A stretch of 44,186 nt of DNA from a virus, in IMG/VR virus record IMGVR_UViG_3300042945_002683, positions 1 through 44,186 of that record, one strand, 5' to 3'. The notes beneath the pieces were generated by a model. That model worked only from the letters and a program-made list of their open reading frames with translations, did not search any database and was not told the DNA's origin. The translations under genes were made by a program, and so were the position numbers. Shown piece by piece: positions 8,501 through 15,159 of the stretch (position 1 is the first letter of the stretch; each line of letters starts with the position of its first letter).

Positions 8501-9288
8501 AGCGTGCGGTAATCGCCCTGCCTCTTCAGGCGCTTGACCTCGAAGAACTCAGCCTCGGGCACCTCAAGGAACTTGATCTTGCGCTTGCCCTTCTCGTTTA
8601 GTTCCCCCACCAGCCGAATGTAGAACCGCTCGGGAATGACCTCGCCAACGACCTTCTCCGAACGGGGAGCATCAAACCCAAGTCGACGGATCAGGTTGGC
8701 GCTGCGTATAAGCCGCAGGTCTTTGGCCACCGCAGGATTCGGTGCATCGTCGGGATCAAGGCTCTTCAGCTTGACGCCGTGGATCTGCTCGACCCGGCGG
8801 AGCAGGGAGTCCACCTCTCCGTCCATGATCTTCACAAGCATCTGCTGGGTGTCAGCCATGCGGGTAGCACCCACCTGGGCCAGCGGAGCAGTACGCTTGC
8901 CGATCGACTCAGTAGCACCGCTCGTGAAGTGGAGCATCCGCAGCAACGGGAAAGTCGCGGAACCAACCTGCCCAGCCCAGTGGCCCGCCTGGCCGCCCGC
9001 AAAGAACCTGCGACCAGCCGCAAGGTTCCGGGCAGCCGTGCCGTTCGCCCCCATCGTAAGCATCCCAAGCCACACAAACGGATTGGTGAAGACGTCAATG
9101 GCGAGATCCGAAACCGGATTCCCGCCAAGACGTTCCTTCATCTTGCCGACAAACGACTCACGCTCAATGGGACTGAGCGCTGCCGGATCAAACAGAACGC
9201 GACGCACCGAGTCGGTGGTCGCGATTCCGTTTGCCAGCTGCGTCAGGATGACGGCCGGCTTGTCGTAGGAGCGAACCGGGTCAAACAC
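5539..9288 (-). CDS. Large putative internal virion (ejection) protein
   Basis: A 1249-residue protein and the last gene of the leftward virion block. No enzyme motif was found: no lysozyme or transglycosylase signature and no RNA polymerase motif. It is mostly helical and charged, with hydrophobic stretches near residues 70-90 (PFVWLGMLTMGANG) and in the middle (NVGTVLINLLQPLQS). The C-terminal 150 residues are basic and helical. Length, terminal position after Gln-rich coiled-coil proteins, and lack of catalytic residues fit a DNA-ejection or internal core protein such as those of short-tailed phages. The start is a GTG with AGGA upstream. The family is not recognised, so the role is inferred from context. 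Confidence 0.55.
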   Translation of the reverse strand: MFDPVRSYDKPAVILTQLANGIATTDSVRRVLFDPAALSPIERESFVGKMKERLGGNPVSDLAIDVFTNPFVWLGMLTMGANGTAARNLAAGRRFFAGGQAGHWAGQVGSATFPLLRMLHFTSGATESIGKRTAPLAQVGATRMADTQQMLVKIMDGEVDSLLRRVEQIHGVKLKSLDPDDAPNPAVAKDLRLIRSANLIRRLGFDAPRSEKVVGEVIPERFYIRLVGELNEKGKRKIKFLEVPEAEFFEVKRLKRQGDYRTLDVTKDEDVDLLRRLPGRRAEDKNLYGTLMREKRTQISVKMGLGRKRVDPNRPTEHGSVDSYSVLEGGPRVQFEGRNRPTYIRDIGSLEEVERKFGLKSFQAAESRLYEQGRVLLAGDEAAYAAGRGFVIDEKKVLRLARSQIKSLQNSGYLNRSGNFEVGGEEAVRAMLGDEVAERLMAARRRSRGSNFKMGASAEELEKIVVDTLTVGFEDPYYLPRNTLEARDKNGSRIAFNPYTNKLDNSGKEPINPTSRSMMRTRTNEVPWDPGDLQFISDNFGGTAELDQLIEIQKQRILTSIDEQGFYRTMRVAPDVAADKYITSVSRDYAFFAHDAESDPMVRVTMKDYGPNVTDVRLPGPTGRSKEGAPAGTRDLSGVAPEQRPAGGYSLYDLIDTDIEVEARADPKDKYYPELWRKHILPAIAGIRPVDGAAHVAAAGLIKRQTQALADSKFMRKVEAKGGYAGKFVTDMRRWATDSTDLEFSPFQSITRQLYASHMGLNVGTVLINLLQPLQSVHQLGFKNTVEAYAQSLNMIGGYLAERSRLGMGATQGQIQAAMEKHFRRKFGNVELDMTRIGDIGSTWSMIEKAGYGSSASIGKPKFSLLETMMKPFQLSETLNRTVTANAVLNAYQKAGRMVGDDIVRAQMDAANAVQQFQFGTNPINRPALFYAPVLREPLFRQFAQYGLRSFANMATVPAMMGGTRTFAGREVSGKLGTTLIDVSRMMAVSAVAYEMFKSTLGADVSRGLALGFTDLVGGQEALQGDEPQLYRPPVVDLGWQALKYVGTGDSEILGDLIPRVLPGGVAVSRLLGTAGPSETLQAVGLQRTYADWRQAESGMVPVYKADGRFMGQFPTSDVVLRSFGADLGRFSQPQELSQFLLKNRDAIREGRRQYIAAVLGNNMSAASKIKVSFEKRFGLPLTVTQEQMKQAIKLREESVVGRTLESIDKTARDVYQQAVAESLPGQLMAGGVPGRPAEQGDMYRWGNR

Positions 9289-9303
9289 CCGTCACGTCCT
9301 TTC

Positions 9304-9732
9304 TTAGGCCGGGCGGTAACGGAAACCAACTCCGATGATGACGGTAGTGTTGCTGGCGACAGCCGGGATATTGAGCCCGATGGCACTTCCGGCCGGAATG
9401 ACCGGACCAACAACATCGTCGGTGTTCGCATCAACCGGAAGGACATTGGCAGAGCTAACCACGGGCGGGTTCAAAGCAGAACCAAGAGTGGTTCCAAGAG
9501 CCGCAACACCACCAGTCGCGGTGCCGTAAGCAGCCGTAAACGTGGTGTTCGCAGTGATTGCACCGGCACCCGTGTACACAGTCATGGAAAGAAGGCGGAT
9601 CGGGAAAGGAGTGATCCACACGCGGACGCCGGAAGCAGATGCGCTCACGGCGGTAGCGGTTCCAGTCAGAGCTGCCGGAACAAAGACGTAGGGGTCAGTT
9701 GCCTTGATTTCAGAAGTTGCAATAACGGGCAT
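9304..9732 (-). CDS. Beta-rich virion protein (decoration or fibre candidate), copy A
   Basis: A 142-residue protein rich in Ala, Thr, Val and Gly with alternating beta strands and almost no charge, typical of capsid decoration or head-fibre proteins. Its layout parallels the neighbour at 9769: N-terminal strand, a block like IRLLSMTVYTGAG, a Thr/Ala repeat region, then PAGSAIGLNIPAV and a basic end (VGFRYRPA). No catalytic motif. The start is ATG, 36 nt after the stop of copy B. The two are probably diverged duplicates. Confidence 0.6.
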   Translation of the reverse strand: MPVIATSEIKATDPYVFVPAALTGTATAVSASASGVRVWITPFPIRLLSMTVYTGAGAITANTTFTAAYGTATGGVAALGTTLGSALNPPVVSSANVLPVDANTDDVVGPVIPAGSAIGLNIPAVASNTTVIIGVGFRYRPA

Positions 9733-9768
9733 TGTCGTGTCCTGTGTAAGAGTGCGAAGAAAGGTCGA

Positions 9769-10215
9769 TTACTTGGGACGGGAACGGAAGCGGATCTGAA
9801 TGGTGGCAACGTGGGAAGTTGCAGTTCCACCCGGAACATAGAACATCCAGTTGCCGGCATCCAGCGTGTTTTGGCTATTGGAAAGCGAACGAGTCGCGCT
9901 CTCGGTAGAAACCACGATGGTTCCAATTGTGCCAGTTGCAATGTTGCCGGTTGCCATCATCGAGGTAAGGGTGGCATTCGGGGCGGCCGGAGTAATGGTG
10001 ATGCCGTCGTTCGTACCCGCAGTGGTCTTCTGAATGGTGGCCGTGGTATCACCAGTAGAAGCCACCAGAGTTCCAACAACAATTGAGTCGATGATCAGGT
10101 TGCGATCCGCGTACAGGATCGGGACACGGGTAGTAGGAGCCGTGGGAAGAACCTCGCAAACAAGCTGCTGATCGTCGCGGTAGTACTGGGTGGGGAGAGA
10201 GTTTTCGCCGGCCAT
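9769..10215 (-). CDS. Beta-rich virion protein, copy B
   Basis: 148 residues, low charge, rich in Thr, Ala and Ile. The order of elements matches copy A: strand ending in NLIIDSIVVG, a Thr-rich repeat, LDAGNWMFYVPGG and a basic C-terminus (IRFRSRPK versus VGFRYRPA). It is likely an exposed virion protein such as a decoration or trimeric fibre protein. ATG start. There are 24 nt between it and the next upstream gene. A jelly-roll or immunoglobulin-like fold is a guess only. Confidence 0.6.
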   Translation of the reverse strand: MAGENSLPTQYYRDDQQLVCEVLPTAPTTRVPILYADRNLIIDSIVVGTLVASTGDTTATIQKTTAGTNDGITITPAAPNATLTSMMATGNIATGTIGTIVVSTESATRSLSNSQNTLDAGNWMFYVPGGTATSHVATIQIRFRSRPK

Positions 10216-10239
10216 GAGTGTGCTCCTTGAGTTTCTAGT

Positions 10240-11043
10240 TTAGCGGGAGAATCGGCCGTCCGACATGGCTCGACCGAGTTCGTTCAACAAATCCTGGCGG
10301 GGAGACCCGCCAATGACAATGCCACCTTGCGGCAACCGTCGACCGGCTGCAACGGATGCGTAGAGATCCGGAGCCTGGTTCTGGAGATTCATCAGGTTGC
10401 GCTGGATAGAGTCCTCGTAGGACGCAGACTGAGCTTCCTGGGTCAGCCGGTTCATCCGGCCTTCCCGCTCGCTCTGCTCAAGGTCATAGATTGCCTTGCG
10501 AAGAAGCTCAGTCTCATCTACCCCCGCCGCCTTGTATGCAGCCTTCTTGGCTGCCATTCCCCCAAGCAACCCCAGAGCGGCAACCCCACCAGCCTTCAGT
10601 ACGTTACGGGTAACAGCCTGCCGGCGAAGCGAACCAAACGCCTCGCGAGGCTTCATGCCCTTCTTGTACTTGAGCCCCCGCTTCTTTGCCAGTTCCTCGA
10701 GTTTCTTGGTGTACTGGACATCCCGCTCTTCGTTAGCCGCCTTCATCCGGCGACGCTGCTGCTCAAGCTGCATTCCCGCAAACCCGGGAGAGCCTTCCGC
10801 AGCGGGGCCCATTTCAGGCCCTGCGGGGAAAGGACCGACCCGGCTTGGATGCTCGTAAGCCTTCGGGAACGGACCGTGAATCTTCCCCTTGGGGAATGGG
10901 CCAACACGACTCGGGTGGGGGTAAGCCTTCGGATTTGCGCCAGCGCGAGGGTCAGCCTTCTTGCGGGAAGACGGCTTCTTCTTCGGCGGCTTCTTGCCGT
11001 CAAACAGAGTTGCACCCTTGGGGACAGGCTTTCTCTTAGCCAC
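10240..11043 (-). CDS. Basic protein with a Pro-rich repeat, putative internal virion protein
   Basis: 267 residues. The N-terminal 30 residues are very basic (KKPPKKKPSSRKK). A tandem repeat follows: AYPHPSRVGPFPKG and AYEHPSRVGPFPAG, with an extra GPFP unit between. Then comes a charged helix (QLEQQRRRMKAANEERD), a hydrophobic Gly/Ala helix (AGGVAALGLLGGMAAKKAA) that could insert in membrane, and a helical C-terminus. Basic plus membrane-active character next to coiled-coil proteins fits a virion-internal or ejected protein. The GTG start overlaps the end of the upstream gene (GTGGCTAA). Confidence 0.5.
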   Translation of the reverse strand: MAKRKPVPKGATLFDGKKPPKKKPSSRKKADPRAGANPKAYPHPSRVGPFPKGKIHGPFPKAYEHPSRVGPFPAGPEMGPAAEGSPGFAGMQLEQQRRRMKAANEERDVQYTKKLEELAKKRGLKYKKGMKPREAFGSLRRQAVTRNVLKAGGVAALGLLGGMAAKKAAYKAAGVDETELLRKAIYDLEQSEREGRMNRLTQEAQSASYEDSIQRNLMNLQNQAPDLYASVAAGRRLPQGGIVIGGSPRQDLLNELGRAMSDGRFSR

Positions 11044-11482
11044 TGATCATCTCCGCCATCTGAATGACCTCAAGGGGAGACAGCGTTCGCTGAGACTGAA
11101 GAGCCGCAATCCTCGCAGTCTGCCCTGCAAGGATCCGATCAAGCTCCTGATCCCCTACGCTGCGAGCGCGTCGCGCACGATCCATCTTGTACGACACCTT
11201 CTCGAGCTCCGAGAGCATGTCGTCCTCGGCAATCAGATCAGTCAGGCTGCGGGGGCGCCCGGACATAAGGCCAGCCATATCGCCCATGTCGTCGCCCATC
11301 CCGCCGCGCATCATCTTGCGCTGATCGAACTCGTCTTGGATCTCGAGCTGGCGGCGCATCATTCGCTCCTGCTCCTCCTCGCTCGGCATTCCGTTGCCCG
11401 AAAGAATAAACGGAAGAGAGCCGGCAAGACCACCAGCAACAGTAAGTCCAAGAGGAGCAAGTGCAGCAAGGAACCCTGGCAT
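11036..11482 (-). CDS. Small protein with N-terminal hydrophobic helix
   Basis: 148 residues. Residues 3-28 form a hydrophobic segment (FLAALAPLGLTVAGGLAGS), followed by a Met/Glu/Arg-rich coiled coil (EEEQERMMRRQLEIQDEFDQ). This resembles small membrane-active core or ejection proteins. No known family recognised. ATG start, abutting the gene at 11482. Confidence 0.5.
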   Translation of the reverse strand: MPGFLAALAPLGLTVAGGLAGSLPFILSGNGMPSEEEQERMMRRQLEIQDEFDQRKMMRGGMGDDMGDMAGLMSGRPRSLTDLIAEDDMLSELEKVSYKMDRARRARSVGDQELDRILAGQTARIAALQSQRTLSPLEVIQMAEMISG

Positions 11483-11814
11483 TATGCGTTCTCCGTGAAC
11501 ACGATTGCGTCTTCCGCCTCAGGCGAACCGATGCGCCCCACCTTGCCTACCCAGCTGGTGGGGGACTTCCGCTCGACGTACACCAAGACATCCGACTCGC
11601 GCCAGATCGGATCGTACCGCACTTCCCACAGCCAACGCCGGATTCCCTTGGGCGTCAACTTGCTGAACTCCCGGTCCAGCGCCACCACCGGCAAGAACCC
11701 CTTATCCCCCACCAACCCAAAGCCGTTCTCCACCTCGGGGGTGACAAGTCCGACGCCGTACTTGTGCGCCATGTCACTCAGGAACCGGCTCATGACCTTC
11801 CAGTCCGCGATCAT
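11482..11814 (-). CDS. Unknown 110-aa protein
   Basis: Not recognised. A mixed alpha/beta protein with a Trp-rich centre (RRWLWEVRYDPIWRESD). The ATG is fused to the upstream stop as TGATG at 11812-11816, so translation is coupled to the 543-aa gene. It sits among coiled-coil internal-virion candidates and is probably structural or an assembly factor. Confidence 0.5.
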   Translation of the reverse strand: MIADWKVMSRFLSDMAHKYGVGLVTPEVENGFGLVGDKGFLPVVALDREFSKLTPKGIRRWLWEVRYDPIWRESDVLVYVERKSPTSWVGKVGRIGSPEAEDAIVFTENA

Positions 11815-13445
11815 CAGTCGCCAGCCTCCGCCTTGCGCTCAGCAATCAGGCGAGCAAGCATGTCACCGGTCTCCCTGCTGCCGCGCCTACGAGCGGCCAG
11901 CATGCGAAGCGGACTCGTGCGCTCAGCCATGGCCTCTTCCTCGGCCAGGTCGCCAAGACCGACCATGTCCTCGATCAGACCCTGGCGACCACGGGAGCGA
12001 CGGTTAATCAGGTCCATGAGCTCGCCGCTCTGGTCACCCATGCCGGCGATGCCCATTGCCTCCTGAAGCCCGCTGAGCTGTCCAGTCTGCTTGAACGCAC
12101 GAACGGCCTCGAGGCCAGCCTCGTACTCCGACAGGTCCATGCCCGGCAAGACGTTGGCTGCCTTGCGGAGCAGGGAACGCTGGATGTCAAACGCCTCGAT
12201 TGCCTTCTTGATGCCAATGCTCTGGAGCGTCTGCTCCGGCTCTTCGGCCTGCATCTGAGTCCTGCGCGCAACAAGCTGGGCGTACTTCGACCCCTCTCCC
12301 CGATTCTCAAACGTCTCCGCCGCAGAGGCAAGGAGCATCTTCAAGGTAGACACGGGGACCTTTGCGTCGGCCGCAAGCCTTGCAATCTCCGCCTTGTCCG
12401 CGCTGCCGGAGAGCGCCTTGTTCACGAGGTCGGCAGCACGAGCGGAGTCAAAGTCGCGAATGCCCATCTGCTCCAGCGCCCGAACGGTGCTGTTGGCGAT
12501 TCGGCCCTTGAGGACATCGGTCATCTCGACTGCGTTCATTTCCCCACCAACCGCCATTGCGGAGGGAGTCTTGTACCAGGAAGCAGCCCCGAGCCGGCCG
12601 AAGTTGGTAGGGGACAGCTTCAGGAACTCAATGCCCGGTGCCTGTCCAGCATTCACCGCATCGCGGATGGAAGTGAAGTCGGGCGAGGCGGGGTTGAGGA
12701 AGTCAAGGCCACCGATCTGCTCGCCGTAGAACCTCTCGAACGCGCTGATGTTCGACTTGTTGCTCTCATCGTCAAGCATCGCGGCGTACTGATTGGCAAA
12801 CGCACGAGCGCGAGCCTGGCTCTGCTGCTCGACGTTCATCGTCCGGCTGAGGTTCTGCTCCGCACCGTTGATGATCCGCTCGACACCCTCACGGGTCTGT
12901 CCTTCCATTGACTGCTTGAGCGCAAGAGCCATGGAAGTCTTGGACTTTCGTCGGAGAAGATCACGCTCTTCAGCCATAAGACCCGAGAGCACGTCAAGCA
13001 TCCCGGCCTCGCGGGCATTCTCTGCCTGCACCCGGATGTTCTCGATCTCAAGGTCGTACTGCTGAATACGCGCAGCCTGCTGCTGCGAGAACTTCTGACT
13101 CGCCTCGCGCTGGGAATTGGCAAACTCCTGAGCCTTTGTCAGCTGCTCAAGCTCGAGCTCATTGCGGAATCGATCACGAGCCATCTCGTGCTCGCGTCCA
13201 GCGGCGATGTCCTGCATGCCACGCTCAAACTGATAGCCAGACTGCGCCATGCGAGCCTGGTCCATTGCCAGCTGCTGCTGGCGGTAGGCCTGCTCGGCAT
13301 CAAGAGCCTGCTGCTGCATGCCCATCTGCTGCATCTGGTTCATCTGCTGCAGACCCTGAGCACGGTTGAACTGCTCCTGGTTAACCATGTCAGAGTAGGC
13401 CTGATGGCCTCCGGGAGTGATTGCGCTGCCGATCTGACTTGCCAT
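11814..13445 (-). CDS. Gln-rich coiled-coil protein, ejection/core candidate
   Basis: 543 residues. The first 200 are Gln/Met/Ala-rich coiled coil (LQQMNQMQQMGMQQQ, LEQLTKAQEFANSQREAS); the rest is helical with charged repeats and no catalytic motif. Similar Gln-rich helical proteins form the internal core or are ejected in short-tailed phages. The ATG overlaps the upstream stop as TAATG. It forms a set with the Gln-rich proteins encoded at 13445 and 14602. Confidence 0.55.
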   Translation of the reverse strand: MASQIGSAITPGGHQAYSDMVNQEQFNRAQGLQQMNQMQQMGMQQQALDAEQAYRQQQLAMDQARMAQSGYQFERGMQDIAAGREHEMARDRFRNELELEQLTKAQEFANSQREASQKFSQQQAARIQQYDLEIENIRVQAENAREAGMLDVLSGLMAEERDLLRRKSKTSMALALKQSMEGQTREGVERIINGAEQNLSRTMNVEQQSQARARAFANQYAAMLDDESNKSNISAFERFYGEQIGGLDFLNPASPDFTSIRDAVNAGQAPGIEFLKLSPTNFGRLGAASWYKTPSAMAVGGEMNAVEMTDVLKGRIANSTVRALEQMGIRDFDSARAADLVNKALSGSADKAEIARLAADAKVPVSTLKMLLASAAETFENRGEGSKYAQLVARRTQMQAEEPEQTLQSIGIKKAIEAFDIQRSLLRKAANVLPGMDLSEYEAGLEAVRAFKQTGQLSGLQEAMGIAGMGDQSGELMDLINRRSRGRQGLIEDMVGLGDLAEEEAMAERTSPLRMLAARRRGSRETGDMLARLIAERKAEAGD

Positions 13446-14605
13446 TACGCGAGTCTCCCGAAGAGGTTGCTCATGCCCGGCGACATGTAGTCACGACGGT
13501 TTGCGCCAGTCACATCTACCGCACGAACCATCGTCTCAAACAAGGACAGCGGTCCGAAAGGCTGGCTGTTGATGATGTTTGCAGCCAGCTGATTGCCGCT
13601 AAGGACGTAGTTCAACGCGGTTGCCTGCGCGTTCTGCATCAGGCTGCTGTTGAACTGAGCCATGTTGTTGTAGAAACTGGAGATCTGCTGCTCGTTCTGC
13701 GCCTGAAGCGCGGCCTGCTGACCCCCGAGCTGTCCGATCATCTGTCCGATGCCGATACCAAACTGACCCAACGTACTTCCGGTCGTGCTTTCCATCTGCG
13801 CGATGTTCTGGTCCAGCGCAAGCAGGGTGTCGCGTGCGCGCACACTTGCCTGAGCAGCAAGGCTAGAGCTCTGCTGGCGCATGCTCTGCTGCAACTCGCT
13901 GCTCATGATGTCCTTCTGCTCCTGCGTAAGGTCATCACGCCGGGCAATCTGGTCAAGCTCGTTCTTGTACTGCTGCTGGACACCCATCACCTCAGCTGCG
14001 GTGTGTCCACGGTAATTGGCATCAAACCCGGAACGAGCCTGACGCATGGTGTCAATGCCCTGATCCATGCGCTGACGAGCTTCGTCAAGACCGCTAAGCA
14101 TCTGGCTCTTTGACTGCTCAAAGAACCGATTGCCCTGGTCGGCAGCCTGGCGCATCTGCTGTGCCTGCTGGTCCAGCATGCCCATGTTCTGGCCAGCCGC
14201 ACCCCGCGCGTCCTGGACCATCTGCCCTGCGCCCTGCATGCTGCCAAACAGGTTTGCAAGAAGTCCCTGATAAGCACCGAACTCCTGCTGACGAGCAGCC
14301 TCGGCACGCTGGTAATCGTTGGCAAGAGCTCCTGCAAGAGCCTGCCCGTAGGTCGGGACAAAACCCCCACCAGGCCCCTGCTGGGGACCGCGCTGCCAGT
14401 AGGAGTTCTCGTTGTAGTTCGTAAAGCCGGGGGCAGACGCGGAGTAGGAAGGGTCGCGGGGGGCGTGCTGCCATCCGCCGTAGTTAGGAGCACCGAACCC
14501 GCCCTGCTGCTGCTGACCAAACAGCCCGGCAAGAGCCTGCATGAAGTTCTGGCCGCCTTGCGACTGTGTTCCAAACGAGGATGAGAAGTTAGGAAACGCG
14601 CTCAC
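13445..14605 (-). CDS. Gln/Gly-rich coiled-coil virion protein
   Basis: 386 residues. The N-terminus is low-complexity Gly/Gln/Tyr/Phe (FGQQQQGGFGAPNYGG). The middle is a long coiled coil with many Gln and Met (MLDQQAQQMRQAADQGNRFF), and a helical C-terminus follows. A GTG start overlaps the gene at 14602. Probably an internal virion protein; no family recognised. Confidence 0.5.
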   Translation of the reverse strand: MSAFPNFSSSFGTQSQGGQNFMQALAGLFGQQQQGGFGAPNYGGWQHAPRDPSYSASAPGFTNYNENSYWQRGPQQGPGGGFVPTYGQALAGALANDYQRAEAARQQEFGAYQGLLANLFGSMQGAGQMVQDARGAAGQNMGMLDQQAQQMRQAADQGNRFFEQSKSQMLSGLDEARQRMDQGIDTMRQARSGFDANYRGHTAAEVMGVQQQYKNELDQIARRDDLTQEQKDIMSSELQQSMRQQSSSLAAQASVRARDTLLALDQNIAQMESTTGSTLGQFGIGIGQMIGQLGGQQAALQAQNEQQISSFYNNMAQFNSSLMQNAQATALNYVLSGNQLAANIINSQPFGPLSLFETMVRAVDVTGANRRDYMSPGMSNLFGRLA

Positions 14606-15159
14606 AGCGTGCCTCCAAACCGATTCCGGAATCCACTGTACTCACGAGGGTCGTAGACCTGGCTAGGAGTTCCAAAGCGATCCCCAGGCTTTTTTCCGGC
14701 AGGCTGCTGATTGGGATTAGGCAGAAGACCGGGAGCTGCCACAGGTCCACGGGGAGCCGGATTTTGCCGACCACCGCTAGCCTGGCCGAACTGACCCATT
14801 CTTGAATTTCTGCGTTCCAGGGCACCACGCATCCGAGTCTCCTGCTCGAGGTTGGTGTTGCCGCCGTCGTATCTAACTCCAGTCGGAGAAGGCATGCGTC
14901 GAGCTTCCATGAGTCGTTCGCTCAAGCTCATAGGACGCTGCTGCGCGGCCTGCTGCATCCCCCCGAACAGACCGGCCAGCTGGGAGAAGAAGTCGCCACC
15001 AGTTGGAATGTTGCCGTAGGTCGGAGCAGGAGCAGGCGGCGTGACCTGCGGCGCATTCATCGGGTTGTTGTAGGTAATGCCCCCCGTCATCGGGTCGATG
15101 TACGTCGGCCGGATGTACTGACGGTCGTTGATTGAATTGAACATGGGGATAAAAGGCAT
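14602..15159 (-). CDS. Pro/Gln-rich linker-like virion protein
   Basis: 185 residues, largely low-complexity: Pro/Ala/Asn-rich N-terminus, a short helix that includes SQLAGLFGGMQQAAQQ, then an Arg/Gly/Pro-rich tail. The short stretch LAGLFG is shared with the N-terminus of the 386-aa neighbour (ALAGLFGQQQQ), suggesting related assembly motifs. The ATG overlaps the upstream stop as TAATG. Role unknown. Confidence 0.45.
   Translation of the reverse strand: MPFIPMFNSINDRQYIRPTYIDPMTGGITYNNPMNAPQVTPPAPAPTYGNIPTGGDFFSQLAGLFGGMQQAAQQRPMSLSERLMEARRMPSPTGVRYDGGNTNLEQETRMRGALERRNSRMGQFGQASGGRQNPAPRGPVAAPGLLPNPNQQPAGKKPGDRFGTPSQVYDPREYSGFRNRFGGTL

Noticed and set aside
5539-9288. Virion RNA polymerase in the 1249-aa protein
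   Set aside because: No recognisable RNA polymerase catalytic motifs, and the length is far below N4-type virion RNA polymerases.
8779-10086. 435-aa rightward ORF
   Set aside because: Antisense to three leftward virion genes; repetitive Arg/Gly/Ser composition typical of a shadow frame.
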